Below are positions 34,070 to 42,100 of a DNA stretch of 64,000 nt, one piece after another. This stretch comes from Candidatus Coprenecus pullistercoris (lineage in GTDB: Bacteria > Bacteroidota > Bacteroidia > Bacteroidales > UBA932). Positions within the stretch are counted from its first letter, which is position 1. Every line of letters starts with the position of its first letter. The notes under the pieces are model-generated. The model saw only the letters and a program-made list of their open reading frames with translations. It was not told the origin of the DNA and made no database searches. A program made the translations under genes and the position numbers. The stretch lies in NCBI GenBank assembly GCA_019116965.1, contig DXAT01000021.1, positions 1-64,000 of the forward strand. Direction: 5' to 3'.

Positions 34070-35110
34070 CTACACTTCTGTCAGCTCTCCTCTAATATTT
34101 TTTTTGAGAAAAAATTCAACATCTTTATTATCAGTGTATTGGCCTAATAAAAAAAACAGCTTCGCAACTGCGGCCTCTGTGGTGCAGTCTCCGCCTCCGG
34201 TGACGCCTATGTTTTTAAGGGCTTTTCCGGTGGAGTAGGCGTCCATATCCACCCTCCCGGCCGGACATTGTGTTATGTTCAGGACTATCAGACCGCGGTC
34301 TATGGCTTTTTTTATGCAGTCCGTGAACCATTTGCCTGAGGGCGCGTTTCCGGAGCCGAAAGTCTCCAGGATGATTGCCCGGATGCCGGGTGTCTGCGTA
34401 AGGGATTCGAGGACTGATTGTCTCATGCCTGGGATAATCTTGATAATCAGTACAGACGGGTCGAGTTTGCAGCAGGCTTTCAGGGGCCTGTCCCAGTTGT
34501 CGGGGTAGCGGATGAAGGATGTGTTGTACTTTATGTGTATGCCGGCCTCGGCCAGGACGGGGTAATTGGCCGAACGGAATGCCCGGAAGTTCTCGGCTGT
34601 GTATTTGGTCGTGCGGTTGCCCCTATAAAGCTGGCTCTCGAAGTAGATGCATACCTCGGGCACCATCGGGTGTCCGTCCTTGTCCTTGGATGCGGCAATC
34701 TCTATGGAGGATATGAGGTTCTCCTTGCCGTCGGTGCGCAGCATGCCGATGGGCAGCTGGCTGCCTGTGAGGATTACCGGCTTGGTGATATCTCCAAGCA
34801 TGAAGCTCAGGGCCGAGGCGGTAAAGGACATCGTGTCTGTTCCGTGCAGTATGACGAATCCGTCATACCTGTTGTAGTTCTCCTCGATAAGCCCGGTGAG
34901 CCTGATCCAAAAACCTGTGTCCACATCCGATGAGTCGATGACGGGGTCGAAGGAGTAGGTGTCTATCCTGTATCCGAACTTTTTCAGTTCCGGCATCTCC
35001 TCGAGTATCTGTGAGAAGTCAAACGGCCTGAGGTCGAAGGATACCGGGTCCTGTTTCATGCCAATGGTACCTCCGGTGTAGACGAGCAGGATGGAAGTGT
35101 CGTTTTTCAT
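34070..35110 (-). CDS. type I L-asparaginase
   Basis: A 346-residue cytoplasmic-type asparaginase (no signal peptide) converting asparagine to aspartate and ammonia. Threonine motif one is in LLVYTGGTIGM, motif two in VILHGTDTMSFTASALSFML. The C-terminal domain has the GNAPSGKW segment typical of type I enzymes (AnsA-like). It starts 6 bases after the tatD stop; tatD, dprA and ansA form a run. Confidence 0.94.
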   Translation of the reverse strand: MKNDTSILLVYTGGTIGMKQDPVSFDLRPFDFSQILEEMPELKKFGYRIDTYSFDPVIDSSDVDTGFWIRLTGLIEENYNRYDGFVILHGTDTMSFTASALSFMLGDITKPVILTGSQLPIGMLRTDGKENLISSIEIAASKDKDGHPMVPEVCIYFESQLYRGNRTTKYTAENFRAFRSANYPVLAEAGIHIKYNTSFIRYPDNWDRPLKACCKLDPSVLIIKIIPGMRQSVLESLTQTPGIRAIILETFGSGNAPSGKWFTDCIKKAIDRGLIVLNITQCPAGRVDMDAYSTGKALKNIGVTGGGDCTTEAAVAKLFFLLGQYTDNKDVEFFLKKNIRGELTEV

Positions 35111-35116
35111 GCTGTA

Positions 35117-35890
35117 TTATTTGAGGTTGAATAACTGTCTTGCATTGTCGGTGGTTATGCGGTCCACTTCTTCTACGCTCAGTCCCTTTATCCCGGCAAG
35201 TCTTGCTGCTATGATTGCCAGGTAGGCTGACTCGTTGCGTTTTCCGCGGTGAGGAACGGGAGTGAGCCACGGAGAGTCCGTCTCAAGTACGATGTCCTCA
35301 ATAGGGATGTCCCTTACCGTGTCGGCTATGCCTGCGTTCCTGTAGGTGAGCACTCCTCCGATTCCTATCCTGAAGCATCCGTAGCTTCTGATTCTCCGGT
35401 ATGTCTCCGGACTGCCGGAGAAAGCGTGAAAGACGCCTCGCATCCGTATCCCTTTTTCTCTCAGCGAGTCAAGTATGCTGAAAACCGTATCGTGCGCTTC
35501 CCTGACATGGATGATTACGGGGAGACCGGTTTCCGAGGCCCAGAGCATCTGAGTGCGGAACACTTCTGTCTGCTCACGGAAGAATGCGTCTGACCAGTGT
35601 CTGTCCAGGCCTATCTCGCCCACGGCGCACCAGCCTCCTTCGGCGAGTCTGTTCTCGACGAAAGCGAGCTCATTCTTCCAGTTGCTGTCTACGGATGTGG
35701 GGTGAAGGCCGACGGCTGTGCTTATTCTGTCCGGGGCCTGGGACGCCCGTCTTATCATAGCGTCGTAGGAGGACGAGTCTATGCCAGGGAAGATGAAGTG
35801 CCCTACCCCGGCTTCTCCGGCCCAGTCGAGTGCCTGAAGAAAATCTTCGTCGAATGCTTCGTCGTACAGGTGGGTATGTGTGTCGGTCAT
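35117..35890 (-). CDS. tatD: TatD family metal-dependent hydrolase
   Basis: A 257-residue TIM-barrel deoxyribonuclease-like enzyme. The metal site is visible: TDTHTHLYDE (HxH), GEIGLDRHW with its Glu, IIHVREAHD, FHAFSGSPE and ETDSPWLTP. TatD enzymes act as 3'-5' exonucleases on DNA; the true substrate of this copy is not known. Its ATG overlaps the dprA stop (ATGA). Confidence 0.95.
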   Translation of the reverse strand: MTDTHTHLYDEAFDEDFLQALDWAGEAGVGHFIFPGIDSSSYDAMIRRASQAPDRISTAVGLHPTSVDSNWKNELAFVENRLAEGGWCAVGEIGLDRHWSDAFFREQTEVFRTQMLWASETGLPVIIHVREAHDTVFSILDSLREKGIRMRGVFHAFSGSPETYRRIRSYGCFRIGIGGVLTYRNAGIADTVRDIPIEDIVLETDSPWLTPVPHRGKRNESAYLAIIAARLAGIKGLSVEEVDRITTDNARQLFNLK

Positions 35891-37002
35891 CTGTGTGTCA
35901 AGCTGTAGTTTCCATGTGCGTCCGTCCTGATGAGGCCGTCCATCTCCATCTCGGTGAGTCTGGGCAATACTTGTGCGGGGTCTCCACCGGATTTGGCGAT
36001 GATGATGTCCCGGTCGACGGACGAATCAGCGGCTAAAGCTAATAAAATATTCCGTTTGATGTAGTCGCTTGTGTCAAAGATTTTTTGAAGTCTGTCTTTA
36101 TTAGTCTCATTGTCAGCGTCTTCCCATCCGAGGGCCTTGGCCGGCCAGGAAGGGTCGGAGATGATGGAGGCTGCGTTGTCCCTGATAAGTGCGTTGCACC
36201 CGGCAGAGTATGGGTCTGTTGTCCGTCCGGGTAGGGCGAATACTTCCCTGGAGTAGGACTGGGCGAGTGACGCTGTTATCATGCCTCCGCCTTTAGCTGC
36301 GGACTCTATCAGCAGTACCGCGTCGGACATGCCGGCTATGATGCGGTTGCGTCTGAGGAATGTGACGGGCTGCGGACTCGAGCCTTTGGGAAAGTCCGTC
36401 ACCAGGCCACCGTGATGCAGGATCTCTATGGCGTGGCGGCGGTGTGCCGCCGGATAGATGCGGTCGAGTCCGGTCGGCAATACGGCTATGGTCTCCAGTC
36501 CGCATTCCAAGGCAGTGAGATGTGCGCAGATGTCTATGCCGTAGGCCAGGCCGCTTATGATTGCAGGTTTTACGGAAAGGGCAGCGAGACGCGTGATGAT
36601 GGCGCGGCACTGCTCCCTGCCGTAGGATGTGGCCTTCCGCGTGCCCACTATCGCTACGGCCCTTGCCGGATTGAGGCCGGATGTACCTTTCAGAAACAGT
36701 ACTGTAGGTGCGTCGGGGCATTCCCTGAGCCTTGCCGGATATTCTCTGTCGTTAATATATATTATATGTATGCCGTGCTCCCTGGCCCAGCGTACCTCTT
36801 CGGCAGCATCCCGCAGAGTCGCGGGCGAAGTGACCGCGTCTATGTATTCCTGTCTCCGGATATGCCCGTGCAGCTCGCTTTCCGTGAGGGAGAACAGTTC
36901 TCCCGGGGAGGCGAAGTGCTCTGTGATGATCCTTGCGTCACGGCAGTTGTAGTTGAATATCCGGTTGATGGCGCATGCGTAAACTGTCTCGTCGTATTCC
37001 AT
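35887..37002 (-). CDS. dprA: DNA processing protein DprA (natural transformation/RecA loader)
   Basis: A 371-residue DprA. An N-terminal helical part (about 1-75) is followed by the Rossmann-like core: VAIVGTRKATSYG, ISGLAYGIDICAH, VLPTGLDRIYPAAH, and LLIESAAKGGGMITASLA. The C-terminal winged helix (DML1-type) is present (PAQVLPRLTEMEMDGLI). DprA binds incoming single-stranded DNA and loads RecA. The -7 promoter box is only 7 bases from the ATG, which predicts almost no leader. Confidence 0.96.
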   Translation of the reverse strand: MEYDETVYACAINRIFNYNCRDARIITEHFASPGELFSLTESELHGHIRRQEYIDAVTSPATLRDAAEEVRWAREHGIHIIYINDREYPARLRECPDAPTVLFLKGTSGLNPARAVAIVGTRKATSYGREQCRAIITRLAALSVKPAIISGLAYGIDICAHLTALECGLETIAVLPTGLDRIYPAAHRRHAIEILHHGGLVTDFPKGSSPQPVTFLRRNRIIAGMSDAVLLIESAAKGGGMITASLAQSYSREVFALPGRTTDPYSAGCNALIRDNAASIISDPSWPAKALGWEDADNETNKDRLQKIFDTSDYIKRNILLALAADSSVDRDIIIAKSGGDPAQVLPRLTEMEMDGLIRTDAHGNYSLTHR

Positions 37003-37009
37003 GTACGGG

Positions 37010-37017
37010 CAAAGATA
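37010..37017 (-). promoter_or_regulatory. -7 promoter box of dprA-tatD-ansA (TATCTTTG)
   Basis: TATCTTTG on the minus strand, with seven bases between its G and the A of the ATG. Since transcription usually begins four to six bases after this box, the leader would be at most a few bases. Confidence 0.6.
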
Positions 37018-37035
37018 GCCTTCCTGGAATACAGA

Positions 37036-37061
37036 ATCCCGGAAGTATGAGAATCCGGGAT
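37036..37061 (-). other. inverted repeat between the anti-sigma-like gene and dprA
   Basis: ATCCCGG and CCGGGAT are separated by 12 bases. There is no T-run on the dprA side; a second AT-rich palindrome (AAAAACATGTTTTT) lies at about 37062-37077. It may end the galE/sigma/anti-sigma transcript or bind a regulator upstream of dprA. Confidence 0.45.
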
Positions 37062-37085
37062 GAAAAACATGTTTTTAAAAAAATG

Positions 37086-37505
37086 TCAGAGTTTAAAATC
37101 CTCTCCGTATTTCTCCTTGTAGTAGGCCGAGTCGGCTTTGTCGAATGTGTCGACCGACAGTATGTTGTCCTTGTTCTCCATCCCCGGATTAAGACTGTGC
37201 TCCACGATACCGCTCCTGTCGCGGACGGATCGTGCCGTGAGGAATCCGATACCGGCCACTATGATTACGGCTGCGGCCGCCTTTGTCCAGCCGGAGCGCA
37301 GTACGCGGAACAATACTCCGGGCCGCCTCTGTCCGCTGTCGTCGCTCATGGCACCACGCAGTTTCCTCAGCGCCTCGAGCCTTGCCGAGCACTCGGGACA
37401 GGAACACAGGTGTTCCTGCACGGCGGTCTCCTCTTCTCTCGGAAGGCAGTTGAGGAAGTACTTCGCCAGTGTGTCCGTGTCTATATGGTCCGTATGCCTG
37501 TTCAT
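37086..37505 (-). CDS. putative zinc-finger anti-sigma factor, membrane-anchored
   Basis: A 139-residue protein, starting at the ATG overlapping the stop of the sigma-like gene (ATGA); the longer in-frame ORF lies inside that gene. Residues about 12-50 form a zf-HC2-like domain with H32-x3-C36-x2-C39 (QEHLCSCPECSARLE). A membrane segment lies at about 75-91 and a 48-residue tail outside follows. This is the layout of ECF anti-sigma factors of the ZAS class: a cytoplasmic zinc domain holding the sigma factor and a periplasmic sensing part. The partner would be the upstream protein. Confidence 0.75.
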   Translation of the reverse strand: MNRHTDHIDTDTLAKYFLNCLPREEETAVQEHLCSCPECSARLEALRKLRGAMSDDSGQRRPGVLFRVLRSGWTKAAAAVIIVAGIGFLTARSVRDRSGIVEHSLNPGMENKDNILSVDTFDKADSAYYKEKYGEDFKL

Positions 37506-38668
37506 CTGTACTGTTCGGTCATCTTGTTGAATCTGTCCCAAAGACTTTTCTTGAGCCGCTTGATCTCCTGACGGAGCCTCGCGCACTGCCGGGCGGCTTC
37601 CTTCCCCTCCCTGATACCGTAGTGCCGTGCGACAATCTCCTCATAGGACAGTCCGTCAATATAGTGCTCAAACATCCTTTCAACCTTGTCCTCGTATCCT
37701 TTTATCAGCCCGTCGTGCAGCGGATGCTCCTTGTTGTAAAGGATGACAATGAAGTATCCCTGGACGGAGTCTTTGTCAGTGAAGTCAATATAAGTGCTCA
37801 GGTCCGCATTTTGTGACGGAAAATTCGAGGGGGAAGTGACAGGATTGTTGAAATATTTCTCCTCGTCATCCTCGGTAAGCCTGTACTGGAGAGTGTCTAT
37901 GTCTGCCGGAGTCCTGGCCTTTAGCCGCAGAAGCTCCTTGTTTTTGTTCTTGAGCACGCCTACGGAGTAGGATATGACGGCCTTGGCGTCCACCGGTTCC
38001 TTCAGCCTGCGGTCGACCACGGCCCTGTTGACCGACATGCAGGTGTCGCTCCAGATGTCGTGCGTGTTGCTGTCTCCGCTTATGCCGGAAATCTGGTAAC
38101 AGACAGCGGCTGTGACAGGTCTGAGCTTTATGTAGAATTTTTCCCAATAGAGGCGCTCGTTGTCCTGCATCCTGCGGATAATTTCCTTTTCCTCCTCCGG
38201 AAATCTTTCCTTGGCGATGCCGAGGCATGCGGATTCCATTGCTGACGGGGACTCGAAGGGAATCCGCGGAGCAAGGCTCCTTGAATAGATGTCCTCGAAA
38301 AGACTGTCCGGCATGGCATAGGAGACCGTATCGTTGTCAGGGGCCAGGTATCTGTCCGTAAGGGTGCGTTCAGCAGTTGCGGAAACGGCTTTCAGACACA
38401 TTCTGAAGAGCCGGAGTACGGCTTCCTTGAACTCGGAGCCACCGGCATGACTGCCGCAGAATGTCTTGAATCCCCTGTCCCTGTAGTATCCGCTGAGACA
38501 GCGTGTCTTCCATTCGGAAAAAGTCTCTCCGTCCGCACGGGGGAACTTCGAGGCAAGCCGTGCCGACTCCAGTGACACATCCTGGATGAATCCCATTCGT
38601 GTCAGGCGGTAACGCTCGTCTTCCTTTGTGAGCAGTTCGAGGGCTGCTTTTTCTGTGCGGCTTTTCAT
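37502..38668 (-). CDS. sigma-70-like protein with a large N-terminal extension
   Basis: A 388-residue protein I cannot place in a named family. The ATG at 38668 avoids overlap with galE. The C-terminal half is sigma-like: a region-2-like stretch (about 170-250: RLYWEKFYIKLRPVTAAV, DIWSDTCMSVNRAVVDRRL, YSVGVLKNKNKELLRL) and a region-4-like HTH (about 325-380: MFEHYIDGLSYEEIVARHYG, AARQCARLRQEIKRLKKSL). About 165 residues precede it with no recognised domain, although it has two Cys (57, 71) and His74. ECF sigma factors are usually 170-200 residues, so this is twice the length. It is coupled to a ZAS-type anti-sigma-like gene and lies 13 bases after galE. Confidence 0.65.
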   Translation of the reverse strand: MKSRTEKAALELLTKEDERYRLTRMGFIQDVSLESARLASKFPRADGETFSEWKTRCLSGYYRDRGFKTFCGSHAGGSEFKEAVLRLFRMCLKAVSATAERTLTDRYLAPDNDTVSYAMPDSLFEDIYSRSLAPRIPFESPSAMESACLGIAKERFPEEEKEIIRRMQDNERLYWEKFYIKLRPVTAAVCYQISGISGDSNTHDIWSDTCMSVNRAVVDRRLKEPVDAKAVISYSVGVLKNKNKELLRLKARTPADIDTLQYRLTEDDEEKYFNNPVTSPSNFPSQNADLSTYIDFTDKDSVQGYFIVILYNKEHPLHDGLIKGYEDKVERMFEHYIDGLSYEEIVARHYGIREGKEAARQCARLRQEIKRLKKSLWDRFNKMTEQYR

Positions 38669-38681
38669 TGTGGATACGGGA

Positions 38682-39722
38682 CTATCGTATGCCCCTGACT
38701 TTCTTTTCCCAGGCCCAGGCGGAGCGGAGAACATCGTCTATCGGGGTGTCGGCCTTCCATCCTAATATCCGGTTGGCTTTCCGTGGGTCGGCCCAGACCT
38801 TTATGATGTCTCCGGCCCTGCGGGGTGCAAAGCTGTAGGGCAGGCTTACGCCGGTTGCGGATATGAAGTGGTTGACCAGCTGCAGGACGGAGAGTCCGGT
38901 GCCGGTTCCCAAATTGAATATCGCGTATCTGTCGGAGCCGTCGGTCCGGAGCATCCTGTCCACGGCCGCCACATGGGCCTTGGCCAGGTCGCATACATAG
39001 ATGTAGTCGCGGATGCAGGTGCCGTCCGGAGTAGGGTAGTCGTTGCCGAATATCTTGAGCTCCTTGCGGATGCCGGCGGCTGTCTGCGTGATGTACGGCA
39101 CAAGGTTCTGGGGTACGCCGACGGGCATTTCTCCGATGAGAGCCGAGGGATGGGCGCCTATGGGGTTGAAATATCTGAGTGCGGTCACCCTGAGTGAGGG
39201 ATAGGCCGTGACGCAGTCGCGGAGTATGTCCTCGCACATCTGCTTGGTGCGTCCGTAAGGTGATGTCGCCGGTTTTACAGGTGCGTTTTCGCTTATAGGA
39301 AGATTCTCGGGGTCAGGCTCTCCGTAGACCGTGCATGATGATGAGAACACGATGCCTCTTTCCCTGCCGTCCTTGACGGACAGTTCGGTAAGACAGAGCA
39401 GGGACCGGAGGTTGTTCTCGAAATACTTTATTGGCTGCTGCACGCTCTCTCCGACGGCCTTGTATGCCGCGAAATGTATGGATGCGGCGATGTCCGGATA
39501 CTGCTCGAATACCTTTGCGAACTGCTCCCTGTCGCTGCAGTCCAGCTGCATGAACGGGATCTTCCTGTCGGTGATTTTTTCCACGCCTTTCAGCATGTCG
39601 GGGGATGAATTGGAAAAATTGTCAACTCCTATTACTTCATAGCCCGCGTTTACGAGCTCGACTACAGTGTGTGAGCCGATGTATCCGGCCGCTCCGGTGA
39701 CGAGAACTCTGCCTTTTTCCAT
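38682..39722 (-). CDS. galE: UDP-glucose 4-epimerase
   Basis: A 346-residue short-chain dehydrogenase-type epimerase interconverting UDP-glucose and UDP-galactose (possibly also the GlcNAc/GalNAc pair). The ATG at 39722 is used because the in-frame TTG at 39746 overlaps the promoter -7 box. Seen: NAD-binding GAAGYIGSHTV, FSSSCTVYGEP, catalytic YGRTK and the late YAIFNLGTGTGLSVLQLV. It supplies envelope sugars and heads the transcript of the sigma-like and anti-sigma-like genes. Confidence 0.96.
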   Translation of the reverse strand: MEKGRVLVTGAAGYIGSHTVVELVNAGYEVIGVDNFSNSSPDMLKGVEKITDRKIPFMQLDCSDREQFAKVFEQYPDIAASIHFAAYKAVGESVQQPIKYFENNLRSLLCLTELSVKDGRERGIVFSSSCTVYGEPDPENLPISENAPVKPATSPYGRTKQMCEDILRDCVTAYPSLRVTALRYFNPIGAHPSALIGEMPVGVPQNLVPYITQTAAGIRKELKIFGNDYPTPDGTCIRDYIYVCDLAKAHVAAVDRMLRTDGSDRYAIFNLGTGTGLSVLQLVNHFISATGVSLPYSFAPRRAGDIIKVWADPRKANRILGWKADTPIDDVLRSAWAWEKKVRGIR

Positions 39723-39735
39723 TTTTAATGAGAAT

Positions 39736-39770
39736 TTTGTCTGCAAATATATTCATTTTTTCTAATTTTG
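39736..39770 (+). promoter_or_regulatory. promoter of rpiB-truB-queA
   Basis: TTTG at 39736-39739 and TAATTTTG at 39763-39770, 23 bases apart (slightly long). Predicted leader is about 22 bases to the ATG at 39797. It overlaps the galE -7 box on the other strand. Confidence 0.6.
39744..39751 (-). promoter_or_regulatory. -7 promoter box of galE (TATATTTG)
   Basis: TATATTTG on the minus strand; predicted start near 39739, leader about 17 bases. No TTTG is seen at the usual distance. It overlaps the rpiB promoter. Confidence 0.6.
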
Positions 39771-39796
39771 CCGCTTTATTTTAATTCATTGCCATT

Positions 39797-40225
39797 ATGT
39801 TAGGAATAGCATCTGATCATGCAGGCTTCGAAATGAAGGAAGAGCTCAGGAAGTACCTCGGAGAGCTCGGTTATCAGGTTAAGGACTTCGGCACTTATTC
39901 GTCCGAGAGCATGGATTATCCCGATGTGGCCCATCCCCTTGCGGAGAGTGTGGAAAAAGGGGAGGTGTCTCTCGGCATAGCGCTTTGCGGTTCCGGCAAC
40001 GGCATCAGCATGACTCTCAACAAACATCAGGGAGTCAGGGCCGCCTTATGCTGGAATGAGGAGCTGGCCGCCCTGGCCCGTCAGCACAATGACGCCAATG
40101 TCCTCTCGCTTCCAGCCCGTTTTATCCCGGTTGACCTGGCCAAGAAGATAGTCAGGAAGTTCCTGGAAAGTTCCTTTGAGGGAGGCAGGCATCTCAGGAG
40201 AGTGCAGAAGATACCCTGCAGGTAG
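39797..40225 (+). CDS. rpiB: ribose-5-phosphate isomerase B
   Basis: A 142-residue RpiB/LacAB-type isomerase converting ribose 5-phosphate and ribulose 5-phosphate in the pentose phosphate pathway. Seen: GIASDHAGFEMKEEL, DYPDVAHPLAESV, ALCGSGNGISMTLNKHQGVRAALCW with the catalytic Cys, and HNDANVLSLPARFI. Length is normal. It is first of three genes in an operon (rpiB-truB-queA). Confidence 0.97.
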   Translation: MLGIASDHAGFEMKEELRKYLGELGYQVKDFGTYSSESMDYPDVAHPLAESVEKGEVSLGIALCGSGNGISMTLNKHQGVRAALCWNEELAALARQHNDANVLSLPARFIPVDLAKKIVRKFLESSFEGGRHLRRVQKIPCR

Positions 40226-40228
40226 CCG

Positions 40229-40957
40229 ATGGGACAGTATTCCGTAATAGACAGGAGCACTCCTGCCGGGACATCCCTGTCGCCCGAAGTGTATCCGGAC
40301 GGCTATGTGGCGGTGATTGACAAGCCGCACGGCTGGACTTCCGCCGATGCGGTGCGTAAGATCAAGTTCGGCCTTCAGAAGCGTTACCGTCTCCGTAATG
40401 TGAAGGTGGGCCATGCGGGGACCCTGGATCCGCTGGCTACGGGTGTGCTCGTGGTCTGTGTGGGCAGGGCGACCAAGGCCTCGGAGGCATTGCAGGCGGA
40501 ACGCAAGGAGTATGTGGCCGAGGTCACATTCGGCGCTACCACGCCTTCGTTCGACTGCGAGCATGAGCCCGACGCATTCTATCCTTTCGAGCATATCACC
40601 CGTGAGCTTATCCGTGAGGCTCTCGACGGGATGGAGGGAGAGCAGATGCAGCTTCCGCCGGTGTACTCGGCCAAGTATGTGGACGGAGTCAGGGCATATG
40701 AGAGAGTCCGTCAGGGGGAGCAGGTGGAGCTCAAGGCTGCCAAGGTGCATATTTATGCTACGGAGATTATCTCGTACCAGGCACCGGTGCTCAGGGTGAG
40801 AATCGAGTGCGGCAAAGGCACATATATCAGGTCCTTTGCAAGAGATCTCGGAACGGCGTTGGGCAGCGGAGCCTATCTTACGGGCTTGGAGCGTACGGTC
40901 TCCGGAGGTTTCCGCGTGGAGAACGCACTTTCCATACAGGATTTTGAAACTTTATGA
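40229..40957 (+). CDS. truB: tRNA pseudouridine(55) synthase
   Basis: A 242-residue pseudouridine synthase making pseudouridine 55 in the T-loop of tRNAs. The catalytic motif is HAGTLDPLATGVLV, with the Asp nucleophile. KPHGWTSADAVRKIK, PPVYSAKYVDGVRAYERVRQG, and GTYIRSFARDLGTALGSGAYL are also typical. It lacks a C-terminal PUA-like extension, as is common in Bacteroidota. It starts 3 bases after rpiB. Confidence 0.97.
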   Translation: MGQYSVIDRSTPAGTSLSPEVYPDGYVAVIDKPHGWTSADAVRKIKFGLQKRYRLRNVKVGHAGTLDPLATGVLVVCVGRATKASEALQAERKEYVAEVTFGATTPSFDCEHEPDAFYPFEHITRELIREALDGMEGEQMQLPPVYSAKYVDGVRAYERVRQGEQVELKAAKVHIYATEIISYQAPVLRVRIECGKGTYIRSFARDLGTALGSGAYLTGLERTVSGGFRVENALSIQDFETL

Positions 40958-40981
40958 TAAATATTTCGTATAAGGGGTAGT

Positions 40982-42100
40982 ATGAAACTTTCGCAATTTA
41001 ATTTCGACATAGACATCAGGAAGGATATAGCACCTTATCCTGCTGAATACAGGGACGAGTCCAGGATGCTGGTACTGCACCGCTCCACCGGAGACATAGA
41101 GCACAAGATATTCAAGGACATCATCAACTACTGCGACGAAGGGGATGTGTTCGTGTTCAACGACACGAAGGTATTCCCTGCGAGACTTAAGGGAAACAAG
41201 GAGAAGACGGGGGCCGAGATTGTGGTGTTCCTTCTCAGGGAACTGAACAGGGACCAGCGGCTTTGGGATGTACTTGTGGATCCCGCGCGGAAGATAAGAA
41301 TAGGCAACAAGCTGTATTTCGGAGAGAACGACTCACTTGTAGCGGAAGTTATAGACAATACCACATCCCGCGGAAGGACACTGCGCTTTCTGTTTGACGG
41401 TCCTTACGACGAGTTCAAGTCCACCTTGTACTCGATGGGTGAGATTCCCGTGCCGGAATATGTGTACATAGCCAGGCAGGCACAGAGAGAGAGGGACGGT
41501 CTTCCTTCAGTGAAGCCCACAGGCCCCTATATCTATTCGGAGCCTTTTGACGCTGACCGTTTTCAGACCATATATGCGGCTCATGAGGGCGCTGTGGCTT
41601 CTCCGGCAGCCGGTCTTCATTTCAGCAGGGAGGTATTCAAGCGTATGGAGATCAAAGGAGTGGAGGCGAGGTTCATCACCCTGCACATGGGACTCGGACA
41701 CTTCCGCAGCGTGGATGTCGAGGACCTGTCCAAGCACAAGATAGACTCGGAGAGGGTCATCATTTCCGAGGAGACGGCAGATGCCGTCAACAATGCCAGG
41801 AATTCCGGTCACAAGGTGATTGCCGTGGGCGCTACGGTGGTGCGCGCAATAGAGACTCCGGTGACCACTACCAGACAGCTCAAGCCTTTTGACGGGTGGA
41901 CCAACAAGTTCATATTCCCTCCGTATCAGTTCTCGATACCTGACGCGATAGTCACCAACTTCCATCTGCCCAACTCTACCATGCTGATGTCAGCTGCGTC
42001 GTTCGGAGGTTATGAGAATGTGATGAGAGCATACCGTGTAGCCCTGAAGGAGGGCTACAAGTTCGGTATGTACGGGGACGCCATGCTTATTGTGGATTAG
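40982..42100 (+). CDS. queA: S-adenosylmethionine:tRNA ribosyltransferase-isomerase
   Basis: A 372-residue QueA, which transfers the ribosyl group of SAM to preQ1 in tRNA to make epoxyqueuosine. Seen are [57 protein letters not shown] and the C-terminal [18 protein letters not shown]. Slightly longer than the 350 usual, with an insert of Bacteroidota type around [15 protein letters not shown]. Its stop codon overlaps the ftsZ stop by four bases on the opposite strand, with no terminator between. Confidence 0.97.
   Translation: MKLSQFNFDIDIRKDIAPYPAEYRDESRMLVLHRSTGDIEHKIFKDIINYCDEGDVFVFNDTKVFPARLKGNKEKTGAEIVVFLLRELNRDQRLWDVLVDPARKIRIGNKLYFGENDSLVAEVIDNTTSRGRTLRFLFDGPYDEFKSTLYSMGEIPVPEYVYIARQAQRERDGLPSVKPTGPYIYSEPFDADRFQTIYAAHEGAVASPAAGLHFSREVFKRMEIKGVEARFITLHMGLGHFRSVDVEDLSKHKIDSERVIISEETADAVNNARNSGHKVIAVGATVVRAIETPVTTTRQLKPFDGWTNKFIFPPYQFSIPDAIVTNFHLPNSTMLMSAASFGGYENVMRAYRVALKEGYKFGMYGDAMLIVD

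Noticed and set aside
37036-37061. Inverted repeat as a Rho-independent terminator
   Set aside because: No T-run follows on either side within the needed distance; kept only as an inverted repeat.
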